A stretch of 6,322 nt of DNA, from positions 1 through 6,322 of the forward strand of contig DAHXLZ010000151.1 of NCBI GenBank assembly GCA_027365715.1. Reading direction: 5' to 3'. Source of the stretch: Methanomassiliicoccales archaeon (GTDB taxonomy: Archaea > Thermoplasmatota > Thermoplasmata > Sysuiplasmatales > Sysuiplasmataceae). The position numbers were made by a program, and so were the translations under genes. Shown here in pieces: positions 1-6,258 of the stretch; the stretch's first letter is position 1, and each line of letters begins with the position of its first letter. Under the pieces are notes generated by a model. The model searched no databases and was not told the DNA's origin. It saw only the letters and a program-made list of their open reading frames with translations.

Positions 1-1163
1 GCCTTCTGATCAAATGTGTCACCTCTCCCGTACGTGGAGAGTTTCGATTCGTATTTCGAATATTCTGAAACAGTGCCTGAAACAGTGGACTTTCCCTTGA
101 ACAGAGTGACCTTAACTTCTCCGGTTACAAACTCCTGCGTACTGTCGAGAAATGCCTGAATTGCCGTTCTGAGCTCGGTAAACCACATGCCGTTGTAGAT
201 GAGCTCCGAGAACCTGGCCTCAATCAGCGGTTTGAAGAGGATGACATCTCTTGACAGCACAAGACTCTCGAGAGCCTTATGCGCCTGGAGTATCACGGTG
301 GCGGCAGGGCATTCATAATTCTCCCTCGACTTGATCCCCACAAATCTGTCCTCGACGTGGTCTATTCTGCCAACGCCGTTCTGGCCCGCGATAGCGCTTA
401 CCTCCCTTATCAGCGCGGGCAGTTTCATTTTCCTGCCGTTGAGCGAAACGGGTATCCCCTTCCTGAAGCCAAGTGTGATCCTGGTCGGAGTGTCTGGCCA
501 GAGATCCTGATGTGACGTCCATTCGTATATTTCCTCAGGCGGCTCGACTGAAGGGTCCTCCAGCTCTCCACCCTCGATGCTTCTTCCCCAGAGATTTTCA
601 TCAGTGCTGAATCGCGAAGGCTGTGACTTTTTAAGCTGTATACCGTATCTGCGGGCATATTCGATTTCATCCTCCCGGTTCATATTCCACTCACGGATCG
701 GTGCTATGACCTTCAGAGAAGGATCAAGAGCGGCAAATGTGAATTCAAAGCGCACCTGGTCGTTTCCTTTGCCCGTGCAGCCGTGCGCAACGTAACGTGC
801 ACCGAACTTCTTGGCAACTTCGGCAATCTTTGCTGCAATCAGTGGTCTGGCCAGAGCGGTGCTCAGCGGATATTTGCCCTCATAAAGAGCATTCGCCTTT
901 ATTGCCGGATTAAGGTAGTCGTCTGCAAATTCATCTTTCGCATCTATTACAAGCGCATCGATTGCACCGTTAGCCAGTGCCCTTTGAGAGCCTTCATTCA
1001 TATCCTCTTTCTGTCCAACGTCTACTGAAACTGTGACAACATCAACGGAATACTTTTCCTTTATCCATCTGATCGCCACACTGGTATCCAATCCGCCTGA
1101 ATATGCCAGGATGGCGATTTGACTTTCCTTTGCGGGTTTCAACTGATGCACCTTGAAGCGCAT
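1..1163 (-). CDS. argG: Argininosuccinate synthase, C-terminus cut by window edge
   Basis: Cytoplasmic enzyme that joins citrulline and aspartate using ATP to give argininosuccinate, the next-to-last step of arginine synthesis. The reading frame is open for 387 codons and runs off the left edge. Visible family motifs are the ATP-binding P-loop AYSGGLDTS (residues 20-28), EGKYPLSTALARP (95-107), the ARYVAHGCTGKGNDQVRFE block (122-140) that contacts aspartate and citrulline, PIREW (155-159) and NLWGRSIEGGELEDP (190-204). The last visible residues, GDTFDQKA, match the point where the family usually has only about 10-25 residues left, so little is missing. The ATG at 1163 is chosen because an in-frame TGA lies seven codons upstream (1182-1184), no other ATG lies between, and an AGGA (1170-1173) sits six bases before it. 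It is separated from the upstream ACT gene by 80 bases and may have its own promoter. The identification is certain; argH would be the expected next gene but is not visible. Confidence 0.97.
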   Translation of the reverse strand, partial: MRFKVHQLKPAKESQIAILAYSGGLDTSVAIRWIKEKYSVDVVTVSVDVGQKEDMNEGSQRALANGAIDALVIDAKDEFADDYLNPAIKANALYEGKYPLSTALARPLIAAKIAEVAKKFGARYVAHGCTGKGNDQVRFEFTFAALDPSLKVIAPIREWNMNREDEIEYARRYGIQLKKSQPSRFSTDENLWGRSIEGGELEDPSVEPPEEIYEWTSHQDLWPDTPTRITLGFRKGIPVSLNGRKMKLPALIREVSAIAGQNGVGRIDHVEDRFVGIKSRENYECPAATVILQAHKALESLVLSRDVILFKPLIEARFSELIYNGMWFTELRTAIQAFLDSTQEFVTGEVKVTLFKGKSTVSGTVSEYSKYESKLSTYGRGDTFDQK

Positions 1164-1243
1164 CTTCTGTCCTGCGGTTAATCATGATGTAAACTGTACG
1201 ACTAAATTCAGACAGAGAGTCTGAAAAGTGACAAAACCGGATC
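1164..1243 (-). promoter_or_regulatory. Intergenic control region before argG: TATA-like box and inverted repeat
   Basis: This 80-base gap holds a perfect 7-base inverted repeat, TTCAGAC-N5-GTCTGAA, at 1207-1225. Read on the minus strand, its right arm runs into an AT-rich AATTTAG (1208-1202) that could be a weak archaeal TATA box. The box centre is about 42 bases before the argG ATG, which would give a leader of roughly 15 bases carrying the AGGA ribosome site at 1170-1173. The repeat could be an operator. As a terminator for the upstream ACT gene it is weaker, because only TTTAG follows it. Two T4 tracts (1224-1227, 1233-1236) lie between the ACT stop and the repeat and could give weak factor-assisted termination. 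The promoter assignment is inference from spacing only. Confidence 0.35.
1207..1225. repeat. 7-bp perfect inverted repeat, candidate operator of argG
   Basis: The arms TTCAGAC (1207-1213) and GTCTGAA (1219-1225) are exact reverse complements around a five-base spacer, AGAGA. The site overlaps the TATA-like box proposed for argG, so a bound protein would be expected to block TBP/TFB. As RNA it could also form a short hairpin. The symmetry is directly visible; the role is a guess. Confidence 0.45.
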
Positions 1244-1927
1244 TCAACTTACCAGCCGGCTGAGGATGTTGTAAGCCCTGAGCATGTCAGGTTCACCGAC
1301 GACAAAGGTGGTTTCTGTGTTGCAACTCACCACTTCCAGGCAGTTAATGCCCTCTTCAGCCAGTGCAGATGAAAAGCGTACCAGGACGCCGGATGTGCCT
1401 ATGATGGATTCCGGGCTCTGGACTGTGATTTCACTGAGCCTGTGCATTATGCTTGATATGAGATCCCTGTCAAGAATTGCAACTGTTTCGTCTACCATCT
1501 CCTCTTCGAGAATTATCGTCAGCAGCTTGCTTCCCTGCTGAACTGTGAACATACTGTTGTTTCTTGCAAGAGCATTCTGCTGAATACGCTGAAGCGCCTG
1601 GAGCGTCCTCGGTTCATTCCTGGCCGCAATAATGGAAACTTTTGATTTCATCCTCACCCGACTGTTCCTGATTGTATTCAGTATGTCCAATTCGCGCGTC
1701 TTCCGGTTGTGAATATCCTGCTGGAACCTCCTGCAGGCAACCATGACCGCCTCCTCGTTCCTGGCTCCGGTTTCCTCCATTATCTTTCTGGCGAGCGCTG
1801 AAAAATTCACGACATCATACGCCAGGCAATCCATTATGCTGGGATGCTGACTTATGTAATCCCTTGTTATCTCTGCTGAAGTTTTCTCGGTCAATGCAGT
1901 ATCGCTGCGTTGTATGATGTCACCCAT
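1244..1927 (-). CDS. ACT-domain putative amino-acid metabolism regulator (COG2150-like)
   Basis: A 227-residue protein with no recognisable enzyme active site. The C-terminal part, about residues 174-225, has the look of the aspartokinase-type ACT module: IIGTSGVLVRFSSALAEEGINCLEV followed by a TTFVV strand and a final helix. Residues 95-165 (KSKVSIIAA strand, LQALQRIQQNAL helix, KLLTIIL strand, VDETVAILDRDL) may be a second, divergent ACT-like half, as in tandem ACT pairs. The N-terminal 70 residues are predicted mostly helical (ITRDYISQHPSIMDCLAYDVVNFSALARKIMEE) and resemble the small helical, possibly winged-helix, domain of archaeal COG2150 proteins. ACT domains usually bind amino acids. 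Placed between argD and argG, it is a reasonable candidate for sensing arginine or an intermediate and acting on genes or enzymes here; this is inference from position. The ATG at 1927 has only a distant AGGT (14-11 bases upstream). No signal peptide or membrane segment is seen. Family call fairly confident; function unknown. Confidence 0.8.
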   Translation of the reverse strand: MGDIIQRSDTALTEKTSAEITRDYISQHPSIMDCLAYDVVNFSALARKIMEETGARNEEAVMVACRRFQQDIHNRKTRELDILNTIRNSRVRMKSKVSIIAARNEPRTLQALQRIQQNALARNNSMFTVQQGSKLLTIILEEEMVDETVAILDRDLISSIMHRLSEITVQSPESIIGTSGVLVRFSSALAEEGINCLEVVSCNTETTFVVGEPDMLRAYNILSRLVS

Positions 1928-2005
1928 TAAAAAGGTAACCTGAGTGTATCACTGCGTGAAACCGGAATTATCTGACGGACAGTGAACACCTCATCAGCGG
2001 CCCGT
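1928..2005 (-). promoter_or_regulatory. Intergenic gap before the ACT gene with a possible weak promoter
   Basis: This 78-base gap follows the argD stop. On the minus strand a GATAATT (1972-1966) is the best TATA-like element. Its centre is about 42 bases before the ACT-gene ATG, the same distance as for the candidate box before argG, which would predict a leader of about 15 bases. A small AGTG-ATA-CACT palindrome lies at 1943-1953, near the predicted transcription start. No run of T or strong hairpin suggests that transcription from argD ends here, so read-through is equally possible. Confidence 0.25.
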
Positions 2006-3214
2006 TCACTGAGATGCGGAAGTAAATGCTCCGATCATAGACACGAGGGCCGAGATATCGTCGTCGGTAACTACCAGCGGCGGCAGCAATCGTAACACCG
2101 AATCGTGTGCAACATTTACCAGAAAACCCCTTTCAAATGCGAATTCCGCGAGTTTCTTTGCATATTCCGCATTCAGCTGCGCACCTATCATCAGTCCCTT
2201 ACCGCGTACACCGGCAAAATAGGGTCGGCCTGCAAACAGTTCGGCCAGGGAGGAAGAGAGATGTACACCTTTCTTCACGACGGATTCCAGGAAACCTTCT
2301 GTTTCGACAATTTCCAGTGTGGCTAATGCGGCTGCACTCGCCAGCGGGTTACCTCCGAATGTGGAACCGTGGTCGCCGGGGGCGATCTTCCCGGCAACTT
2401 CTGCAGTCAGAATGGTGGCACCAACAGGGACTCCCCCTGCAAGTCCTTTTGCCACAGTGACTATATCAGGAATACATCCCTTTTCCCACTGATGGGCAAA
2501 CATCTTGCCGGTTCTTCCCATCCCTGTCTGAACTTCATCCATGATGAGAAGTGAGCCGTTTGCGTGAACTGCTTCGCTCACTTCGCTGAGGAATCCTTCC
2601 GGTGGCGTGACGACGCCTCCCTCCCCCTGAATTGGTTCGATTATTACGGCAGCAACATCTGCGTCAAGTCTGGACTTGAGAGAATCCATGGAACCGTAAT
2701 CGAAAAATTCCACACCGGGATAAATCAGCGGTTCGAAACCCTTCCAGTACTTAGGCTGACCTGTAACTGACAGGGCCATGAGTGTTCTGCCGTGAAATGA
2801 GTTATGAGCTGCAAGGAACTTCTTTCTCCCTGTCGCTTTGACTGCAAACTTCAGTGCCGCCTCATTTGCCTCTGTACCGCTGTTGCAGAAGAATGATTTC
2901 ATCTGCCTTCCTCTGAATGTCTTTGCGAGCCTTGAGGCAAGTTTCGACTGGTTTTCCACCTCATAGAGGTTGGACGTGTGAATGAGATTACTCGCCTGAT
3001 TGCATATTGCGGCAACAAGTTTGGGGTTGCCATGACCCACAATGTTGACTGCAATGCCGCCGACAAAGTCGACATATTCCTTCCCTGCGGAATCCCACAA
3101 TCTTGCTCCTTTTCCACGCACGAAGGAGACATTCTGTCTCCTGTAAACCTGCAGGAGATCCCCGTCCCTCTGATGCTCTGAATGAGCTGTTTCAAACCCG
3201 TATTTCTGTGCCAT
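2006..3214 (-). CDS. argD: Acetylornithine aminotransferase (class III PLP enzyme)
   Basis: Cytoplasmic PLP-dependent enzyme that transaminates N-acetylglutamate 5-semialdehyde with glutamate to give N-acetylornithine. It has 402 residues, normal for the family. The cofactor lysine is K256 in [14 protein letters not shown] (252-265); the PLP-pyridine aspartate is D226 in [16 protein letters not shown] (222-237). Other landmarks are the phosphate-binding NSGTEANE (111-118), NSFHGRTL (138-145), EPIQGEGG (193-200), STFGGNP (284-290) and the substrate-binding arginine R375 in LRLLPPL (374-380). The ATG at 3214 lies inside argB, overlapping it by 23 bases, and is preceded by a strong GGGAGGG (3229-3223) eight bases away, so this start is well supported although it gives about 20 residues before the conserved part. 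ArgD enzymes often also serve lysine synthesis (succinyl-diaminopimelate step), and related class III enzymes use ornithine or GABA. The arg cluster strongly favours the acetylornithine role. Confidence 0.95.
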   Translation of the reverse strand: MAQKYGFETAHSEHQRDGDLLQVYRRQNVSFVRGKGARLWDSAGKEYVDFVGGIAVNIVGHGNPKLVAAICNQASNLIHTSNLYEVENQSKLASRLAKTFRGRQMKSFFCNSGTEANEAALKFAVKATGRKKFLAAHNSFHGRTLMALSVTGQPKYWKGFEPLIYPGVEFFDYGSMDSLKSRLDADVAAVIIEPIQGEGGVVTPPEGFLSEVSEAVHANGSLLIMDEVQTGMGRTGKMFAHQWEKGCIPDIVTVAKGLAGGVPVGATILTAEVAGKIAPGDHGSTFGGNPLASAAALATLEIVETEGFLESVVKKGVHLSSSLAELFAGRPYFAGVRGKGLMIGAQLNAEYAKKLAEFAFERGFLVNVAHDSVLRLLPPLVVTDDDISALVSMIGAFTSASQ

Positions 3215-4019
3215 TTAAAATTCCCTCCCTGAAAAATGCAGACAGGCTGTCGGGCCTGCTGCCGTCCATTATGCAGACTCTGCCGACACCGGAAAGTGCC
3301 GCACTGCTGGCAGACATGACCTTGGGCATCATTCCCTCCCTGATTTGCCCATTCGCCAGCAGAGGGCTGATTTCATCACACCGTATGCTCTTCAGCACAT
3401 TTGAATTGGCCATTATGCCCGGAACGTCGGTCATCAGAAGCAGTGCCGTTGCGCCAACGGCTGATGCAATTGACGATGCGACTTCATCTGCATTCACATT
3501 GTATAGCACACCCGAATTATCAGTGCTTAGCGGATATATGACTGGAAGCGCATTTCTGCTGAAGAGTGCGTCAATGATGCTGCGGTCAACAGATGTAATC
3601 TCACCAACCAGTCCCAGGTCCTGTCCACCGGATAAGCGCGGCCGGCGCCTGCAAAGTACCATTCCTCCGGCAAATGCCGGAAGAGGCACTGCAGCGATGC
3701 CGCGGCCCATCAGTGAAAGAGCAATCTCAAAGGATTTCTTTGAAAGGGACATCTGCACGGCCTCGAGCACTTCAGGCGTTGTGACGCGAAGACCGTCCAC
3801 CTTTTGAGTTTCGATAGAAAGCCGCCTGCAGAGTGTATCGATCTCCTTGCCTCCACCGTTAACCATAATGATGCCGCGGCCTTCTGCCCATCCATCGCCG
3901 ACTGCAGCGGCGAGATCGTTCATGGCGCGCTCTGATTGTACTGCACCTCCACCCAGCTTTATGACAGTAATGTCTCTCTTCCTAAGTTGTGTATGCGGAG
4001 TTAATCCTGACATAACCAT
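3192..4019 (-). CDS. argB: Acetylglutamate kinase (amino acid kinase family)
   Basis: Phosphorylates the side-chain carboxylate of N-acetylglutamate with ATP, the usual control point of the pathway. The 275-residue protein keeps the key residues of the family: K21 in VIKLGGG (19-25), the NGGGKEI glycine loop (54-60), substrate arginine R78 in VDGLRVTT (74-81), N176 and D178 in YNVNADEVAS (173-182), TDVPGI (197-202) and K233 in GMMPKV (229-234). Between about residues 105 and 130 it diverges: the usual substrate-lid sequence with a serine-glycine-x-aspartate-glycine stretch reads VPLPAFAGGMVLCRRRP. It also lacks the long N-terminal helix seen in many arginine-inhibited hexameric kinases, so feedback by arginine is not evident. 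ATG 4019 lies 38 bases inside argJ and has GGATGTGAT (4035-4027), an 8/9 match to GGAGGTGAT, seven bases upstream; ATG 4013 is the alternative. The presence of argJ and lack of a LysW carrier gene argue for ArgB rather than LysZ. Confidence 0.93.
   Translation of the reverse strand: MVMSGLTPHTQLRKRDITVIKLGGGAVQSERAMNDLAAAVGDGWAEGRGIIMVNGGGKEIDTLCRRLSIETQKVDGLRVTTPEVLEAVQMSLSKKSFEIALSLMGRGIAAVPLPAFAGGMVLCRRRPRLSGGQDLGLVGEITSVDRSIIDALFSRNALPVIYPLSTDNSGVLYNVNADEVASSIASAVGATALLLMTDVPGIMANSNVLKSIRCDEISPLLANGQIREGMMPKVMSASSAALSGVGRVCIMDGSRPDSLSAFFREGILNGTEIRV
3223..3229 (-). promoter_or_regulatory. Ribosome binding site of argD inside argB
   Basis: On the minus strand GGGAGGG is followed by eight bases and then the argD ATG at 3214. 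It lies wholly within the last codons of argB. It is the clearest ribosome binding site in the window and fixes the argD start in the overlap. Confidence 0.75.
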
Positions 4020-5205
4020 AGCTCATATCACATCCCAGCGCGATCGCGCTTCCTTTTCCCTTATGTAAATCGATTGTGAATTTCACTTCTCTCTTTTTCA
4101 TGAGACCCGCAACCTTCCTGTTCCCTTCCCTGACCATGCCCGATGAAATTACAGCGCACTCCTTCCGTTCGCCTATCCAGACATCGAGTTTTGAAAAATC
4201 GATGTCAGAACCGGAATTACCAAGCGCTGATGCAATCCTGCCGACATTCGGGTCACCGCCGAATACAGCGCATTTCACCAGGCTGGATGTCACAACCGCC
4301 TTTGCGGCCATCCTTGCCTGCTGCGCATTCCTTGCACCCCTGACCTCAACGGTCAGCAGCCTTGTCTCCCCTTCACCATCCAGAGCCACCAGGCGTGCAA
4401 GATGACTCAGGACATAGCTGAAAGCCTCCTCAAACATCGGGTCGTTGCGAACCGAAGGGCCTCCGGCAGAACCGTTAGACAGGACAAGGACGGTATCATT
4501 CGTGCTCTGATCGCCATCAATGGAAACCATGTTGAACGTGTCTTCGATATACATCTCCAGACACCTCTGCAAATAGGCTCTGGACACGGGTGCGTCTGTT
4601 GTCACAAATGTGAGTGTGGTTGCATGCAGGCCCTTCATATTCGGGGCTATCATACCGGAGCCTTTCGTCATACCTCCTATCTTTATCCTCCTTCCATCTG
4701 CCAGTGTCTGCTCGACTGCCACCTCCTTTCTCACTTTATCGGTCGTCATTATGGCATCTGCCGCCATTGATCCTGCAGACAGGGAATCTGACAGAGAGGC
4801 GACAGCTCCTTTTATGCCTGCAAACACCTTCTTCATTGGAAGAAGCTGACCTATTACCCCAGTCGAGCAGACAGCCACCCTCTTTACCGGTATTCCAAGA
4901 AGCTCTGCAGTGTACGCAGACATCGCCTTCGCATCCCTCGACCCTTTGCTGCCTGTCAGCGCATTGGCATTTCCGCTGTTGATGACAGCACCGTTGAGTC
5001 TTCCTCCTCCAGTCGAGAGAATCTCAGCTGTGACGGCAACCGGTGCTGCCTTGAGCCTGTTTGATGTGAAAACTGCGGCAGAATTGCATACCTTCTTTGA
5101 CAGCAGTATCGCAATGTCGTTCTTTCCTGATTTTCTCAAACCACCTTTTCCTGCAGAAGCATAGAATCCTACGGGAGCCGTAACTCCCCCGCCTATTATC
5201 TTCAA
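3982..5205 (-). CDS. argJ: Glutamate N-acetyltransferase / ornithine acetyltransferase
   Basis: Transfers the acetyl group from N-acetylornithine to glutamate, releasing ornithine; some members also use acetyl-CoA and so start the pathway. Self-cleaves into two chains. With a TTG start at 5205 the product is 407 residues, the usual size, and begins (M)KIIGGGVTAPVGF, matching where the family begins. The TTG lies two bases after the argC stop; no in-frame ATG or GTG is better placed. Motifs: AAVFTSNRLKAAPV (43-56), NSGNANA (76-82), oxyanion T115-G116 in CSTGVIG, KGSGMIAPNM (181-190), predicted nucleophile T196 after A195 in HATTL, FNMVSIDGDQSTND (224-237), GDPNVGRI (317-324), and the C-terminal YGYVRINSAYTT. 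Compared with the common PNM-ATML form, four residues (KGLH) stand between PNM and the cleavage site. A longer frame open to 5373 reads an arginine-rich segment that merely overlaps argC and is not real. No argA or argE is visible, so the enzyme may do both reactions. Confidence 0.94.
   Translation of the reverse strand: MKIIGGGVTAPVGFYASAGKGGLRKSGKNDIAILLSKKVCNSAAVFTSNRLKAAPVAVTAEILSTGGGRLNGAVINSGNANALTGSKGSRDAKAMSAYTAELLGIPVKRVAVCSTGVIGQLLPMKKVFAGIKGAVASLSDSLSAGSMAADAIMTTDKVRKEVAVEQTLADGRRIKIGGMTKGSGMIAPNMKGLHATTLTFVTTDAPVSRAYLQRCLEMYIEDTFNMVSIDGDQSTNDTVLVLSNGSAGGPSVRNDPMFEEAFSYVLSHLARLVALDGEGETRLLTVEVRGARNAQQARMAAKAVVTSSLVKCAVFGGDPNVGRIASALGNSGSDIDFSKLDVWIGERKECAVISSGMVREGNRKVAGLMKKREVKFTIDLHKGKGSAIALGCDMSYGYVRINSAYTT
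4027..4035 (-). promoter_or_regulatory. Probable ribosome binding site of argB inside argJ
   Basis: On the minus strand GGATGTGAT differs at one position from the GGAGGTGAT complement of the usual 16S rRNA 3' end. It lies seven bases before ATG 4019 and thirteen before ATG 4013, so it favours 4019 as the argB start. Confidence 0.5.
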
Positions 5206-5207
5206 TT

Positions 5208-6230
5208 CTATCGACCCACACCGGTTGGTCCCATGCGCAGTCCTGATGTCTCTGGCATGTTCAGCATTATGTTGGCGTTCTGAACCGCCTGGCCGCTGGC
5301 TCCCTTCATCAAATTGTCTATGAACACAATGAGTATTGTGCCGTCGCCGGCATCTCTGACGTCTATCAGACAATAGTTCGAGCCGCTTACCATATTCATG
5401 CTTCCTTCCACGCCCGCGCGGACGAACGGTGAGCCGGAATAGAATGAGACAAGCCTCTTTCTCACTTCCGATGATTCTGTGCCGGGCAAATAGATGGTCT
5501 CTTCTATTCCCCTTACGACAGGAACGAGGTGTGGAACGAATGTAAGGCTGACTTTACGGCCGGCAGCCTCATCCAGCAAGCACCTGATTTCAGGAATGTG
5601 CCTGTGCCTGTTGATATTATACGGTACTATGTTCTCTGCAATTTCTGAATGGTGTGTGAATTGTGATGGTTCCTTTCCGGCACCCGAAGTACCGCTTTTC
5701 GCATCCACAATAACCGGGCCCGAAATCAAATCTGCCACGGGGACGAGAGAAAGCAGAGCTGCAGTGGGGTAACAGCCGGGATTGGCAACGATGCCCGCCT
5801 CCGAGATCATCCGTTTGTTTATTTCAGGCAGTCCGTAAATGCTGTTTTCAAGATTGACTGCATCCAGGTGCTGCATTGAATATGTCTTTTCGAAGAGTGA
5901 GGCAGGGTGAAGCCTGTAATCAGGACCCAGATCCACTACTCTCACACCGGCGTCGATGAGTTTCGGCACAAGCTTCATGCTTGCTCCGGCAGGCATACAG
6001 AGGAATGCGATTTCAATACCATCTGCATCTCTGAAGTCATCTCTGCCTGATATGATCACATCGCTGGAAATCCACGGATACACGCTCTTTAGCTCTGTTC
6101 CGGCAAGGCTGCCTGACTGTGCATACGACAGTTCGAGGCCCGGGTGTCCTGCTATAATCCGCAACAGTTCACTTCCGGCATATCCACCGATACCGAACAC
6201 ACCGGCCCTTCTTGCTTCGGTTATGTGCAT
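5208..6230 (-). CDS. argC: N-acetyl-gamma-glutamyl-phosphate reductase
   Basis: Reduces N-acetylglutamyl phosphate to N-acetylglutamate 5-semialdehyde with NADPH. The 340-residue protein has the family order: an N-terminal dinucleotide-binding loop GIGGYAGSELLRI (13-25), catalytic C153 in ANPGCYPTA (149-157), SGTSGAGK (179-186), the His motif NRHRHIPEI (207-215), PHLVPVVRGI (233-242) and the closing DNLMKGASGQAVQN (305-318). Two usual motif forms are altered: GASGYTG reads GIGGYAG, and the GGHRH form reads NRHRH; the catalytic Cys and His are kept. ATG 6230 is chosen because a TAA in the same frame lies directly before it and it gives a normal N-terminus. No good ribosome site lies close upstream; the nearest GAGG (6266-6263) is 32 bases away. 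It appears to be the first gene of the cluster, with a promoter-like region upstream, and its stop is two bases from the argJ start. LysY of the LysW lysine route is related, but no LysW is present. Confidence 0.95.
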   Translation of the reverse strand: MHITEARRAGVFGIGGYAGSELLRIIAGHPGLELSYAQSGSLAGTELKSVYPWISSDVIISGRDDFRDADGIEIAFLCMPAGASMKLVPKLIDAGVRVVDLGPDYRLHPASLFEKTYSMQHLDAVNLENSIYGLPEINKRMISEAGIVANPGCYPTAALLSLVPVADLISGPVIVDAKSGTSGAGKEPSQFTHHSEIAENIVPYNINRHRHIPEIRCLLDEAAGRKVSLTFVPHLVPVVRGIEETIYLPGTESSEVRKRLVSFYSGSPFVRAGVEGSMNMVSGSNYCLIDVRDAGDGTILIVFIDNLMKGASGQAVQNANIMLNMPETSGLRMGPTGVGR

Positions 6231-6258
6231 TTAAAAGCGCAGCTAGAAGCGATGACAT
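6169..6258 (-). other. Possible 29-codon upstream ORF overlapping the argC start
   Basis: An ATG at 6258 has a GAGG (6266-6263) four bases upstream and opens a 29-residue frame that crosses the argC start in another frame and ends at TGA 6169-6171. The product starts MSSLLAALL and ends with a basic part holding five arginines and three lysines (NRSKKGRCVRYRWICRK). Its ribosome site is better placed than anything before argC. If the transcription start is near 6261, the GAGG would fall outside the mRNA. The arginine-rich part may simply be argC read out of frame. Recorded as a candidate only. Confidence 0.15.

Noticed and set aside
279..1028. Short open frames on both strands within the first kilobase
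   Set aside because: They are shadows of argG, whose frame is continuous from 1163 to the window edge with all family motifs.
1174..1185. An ATG at 1185 as an alternative argG start
   Set aside because: It is out of frame with argG by one base; in the argG frame this stretch contains a TGA stop.
1207..1225. Inverted repeat read as an intrinsic terminator of the ACT gene
   Set aside because: The 7-base stem is short and is followed only by TTTAG, not a T-run. A role as operator or chance repeat is at least as likely, so I list it only as a repeat.
3103..3807. Long plus-strand open frame of 234 codons
   Set aside because: It lies antisense to argB and the start of argD, which are clearly real. 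Its sequence is Ser/Pro/Ala-rich low-information translation with no recognisable family, typical of a reverse-strand shadow.
4076..4982. Several overlapping plus-strand open frames of about 80-120 codons
   Set aside because: All are antisense to argJ, have no domain signal and no ribosome binding logic; argJ explains the region fully.
5206..5373. Upstream extension of the argJ reading frame by 56 codons
   Set aside because: The extra residues (rich in Arg, His and Gln) match nothing in ArgJ, overlap the conserved argC C-terminus in another frame, and the family N-terminus aligns at the TTG at 5205.
2006..6230. Reading of the cluster as the LysW-dependent lysine/arginine system
   Set aside because: No small acidic LysW gene, no LysX-like ligase and no LysK-type deacylase are present, and argJ is specific to the N-acetyl route.
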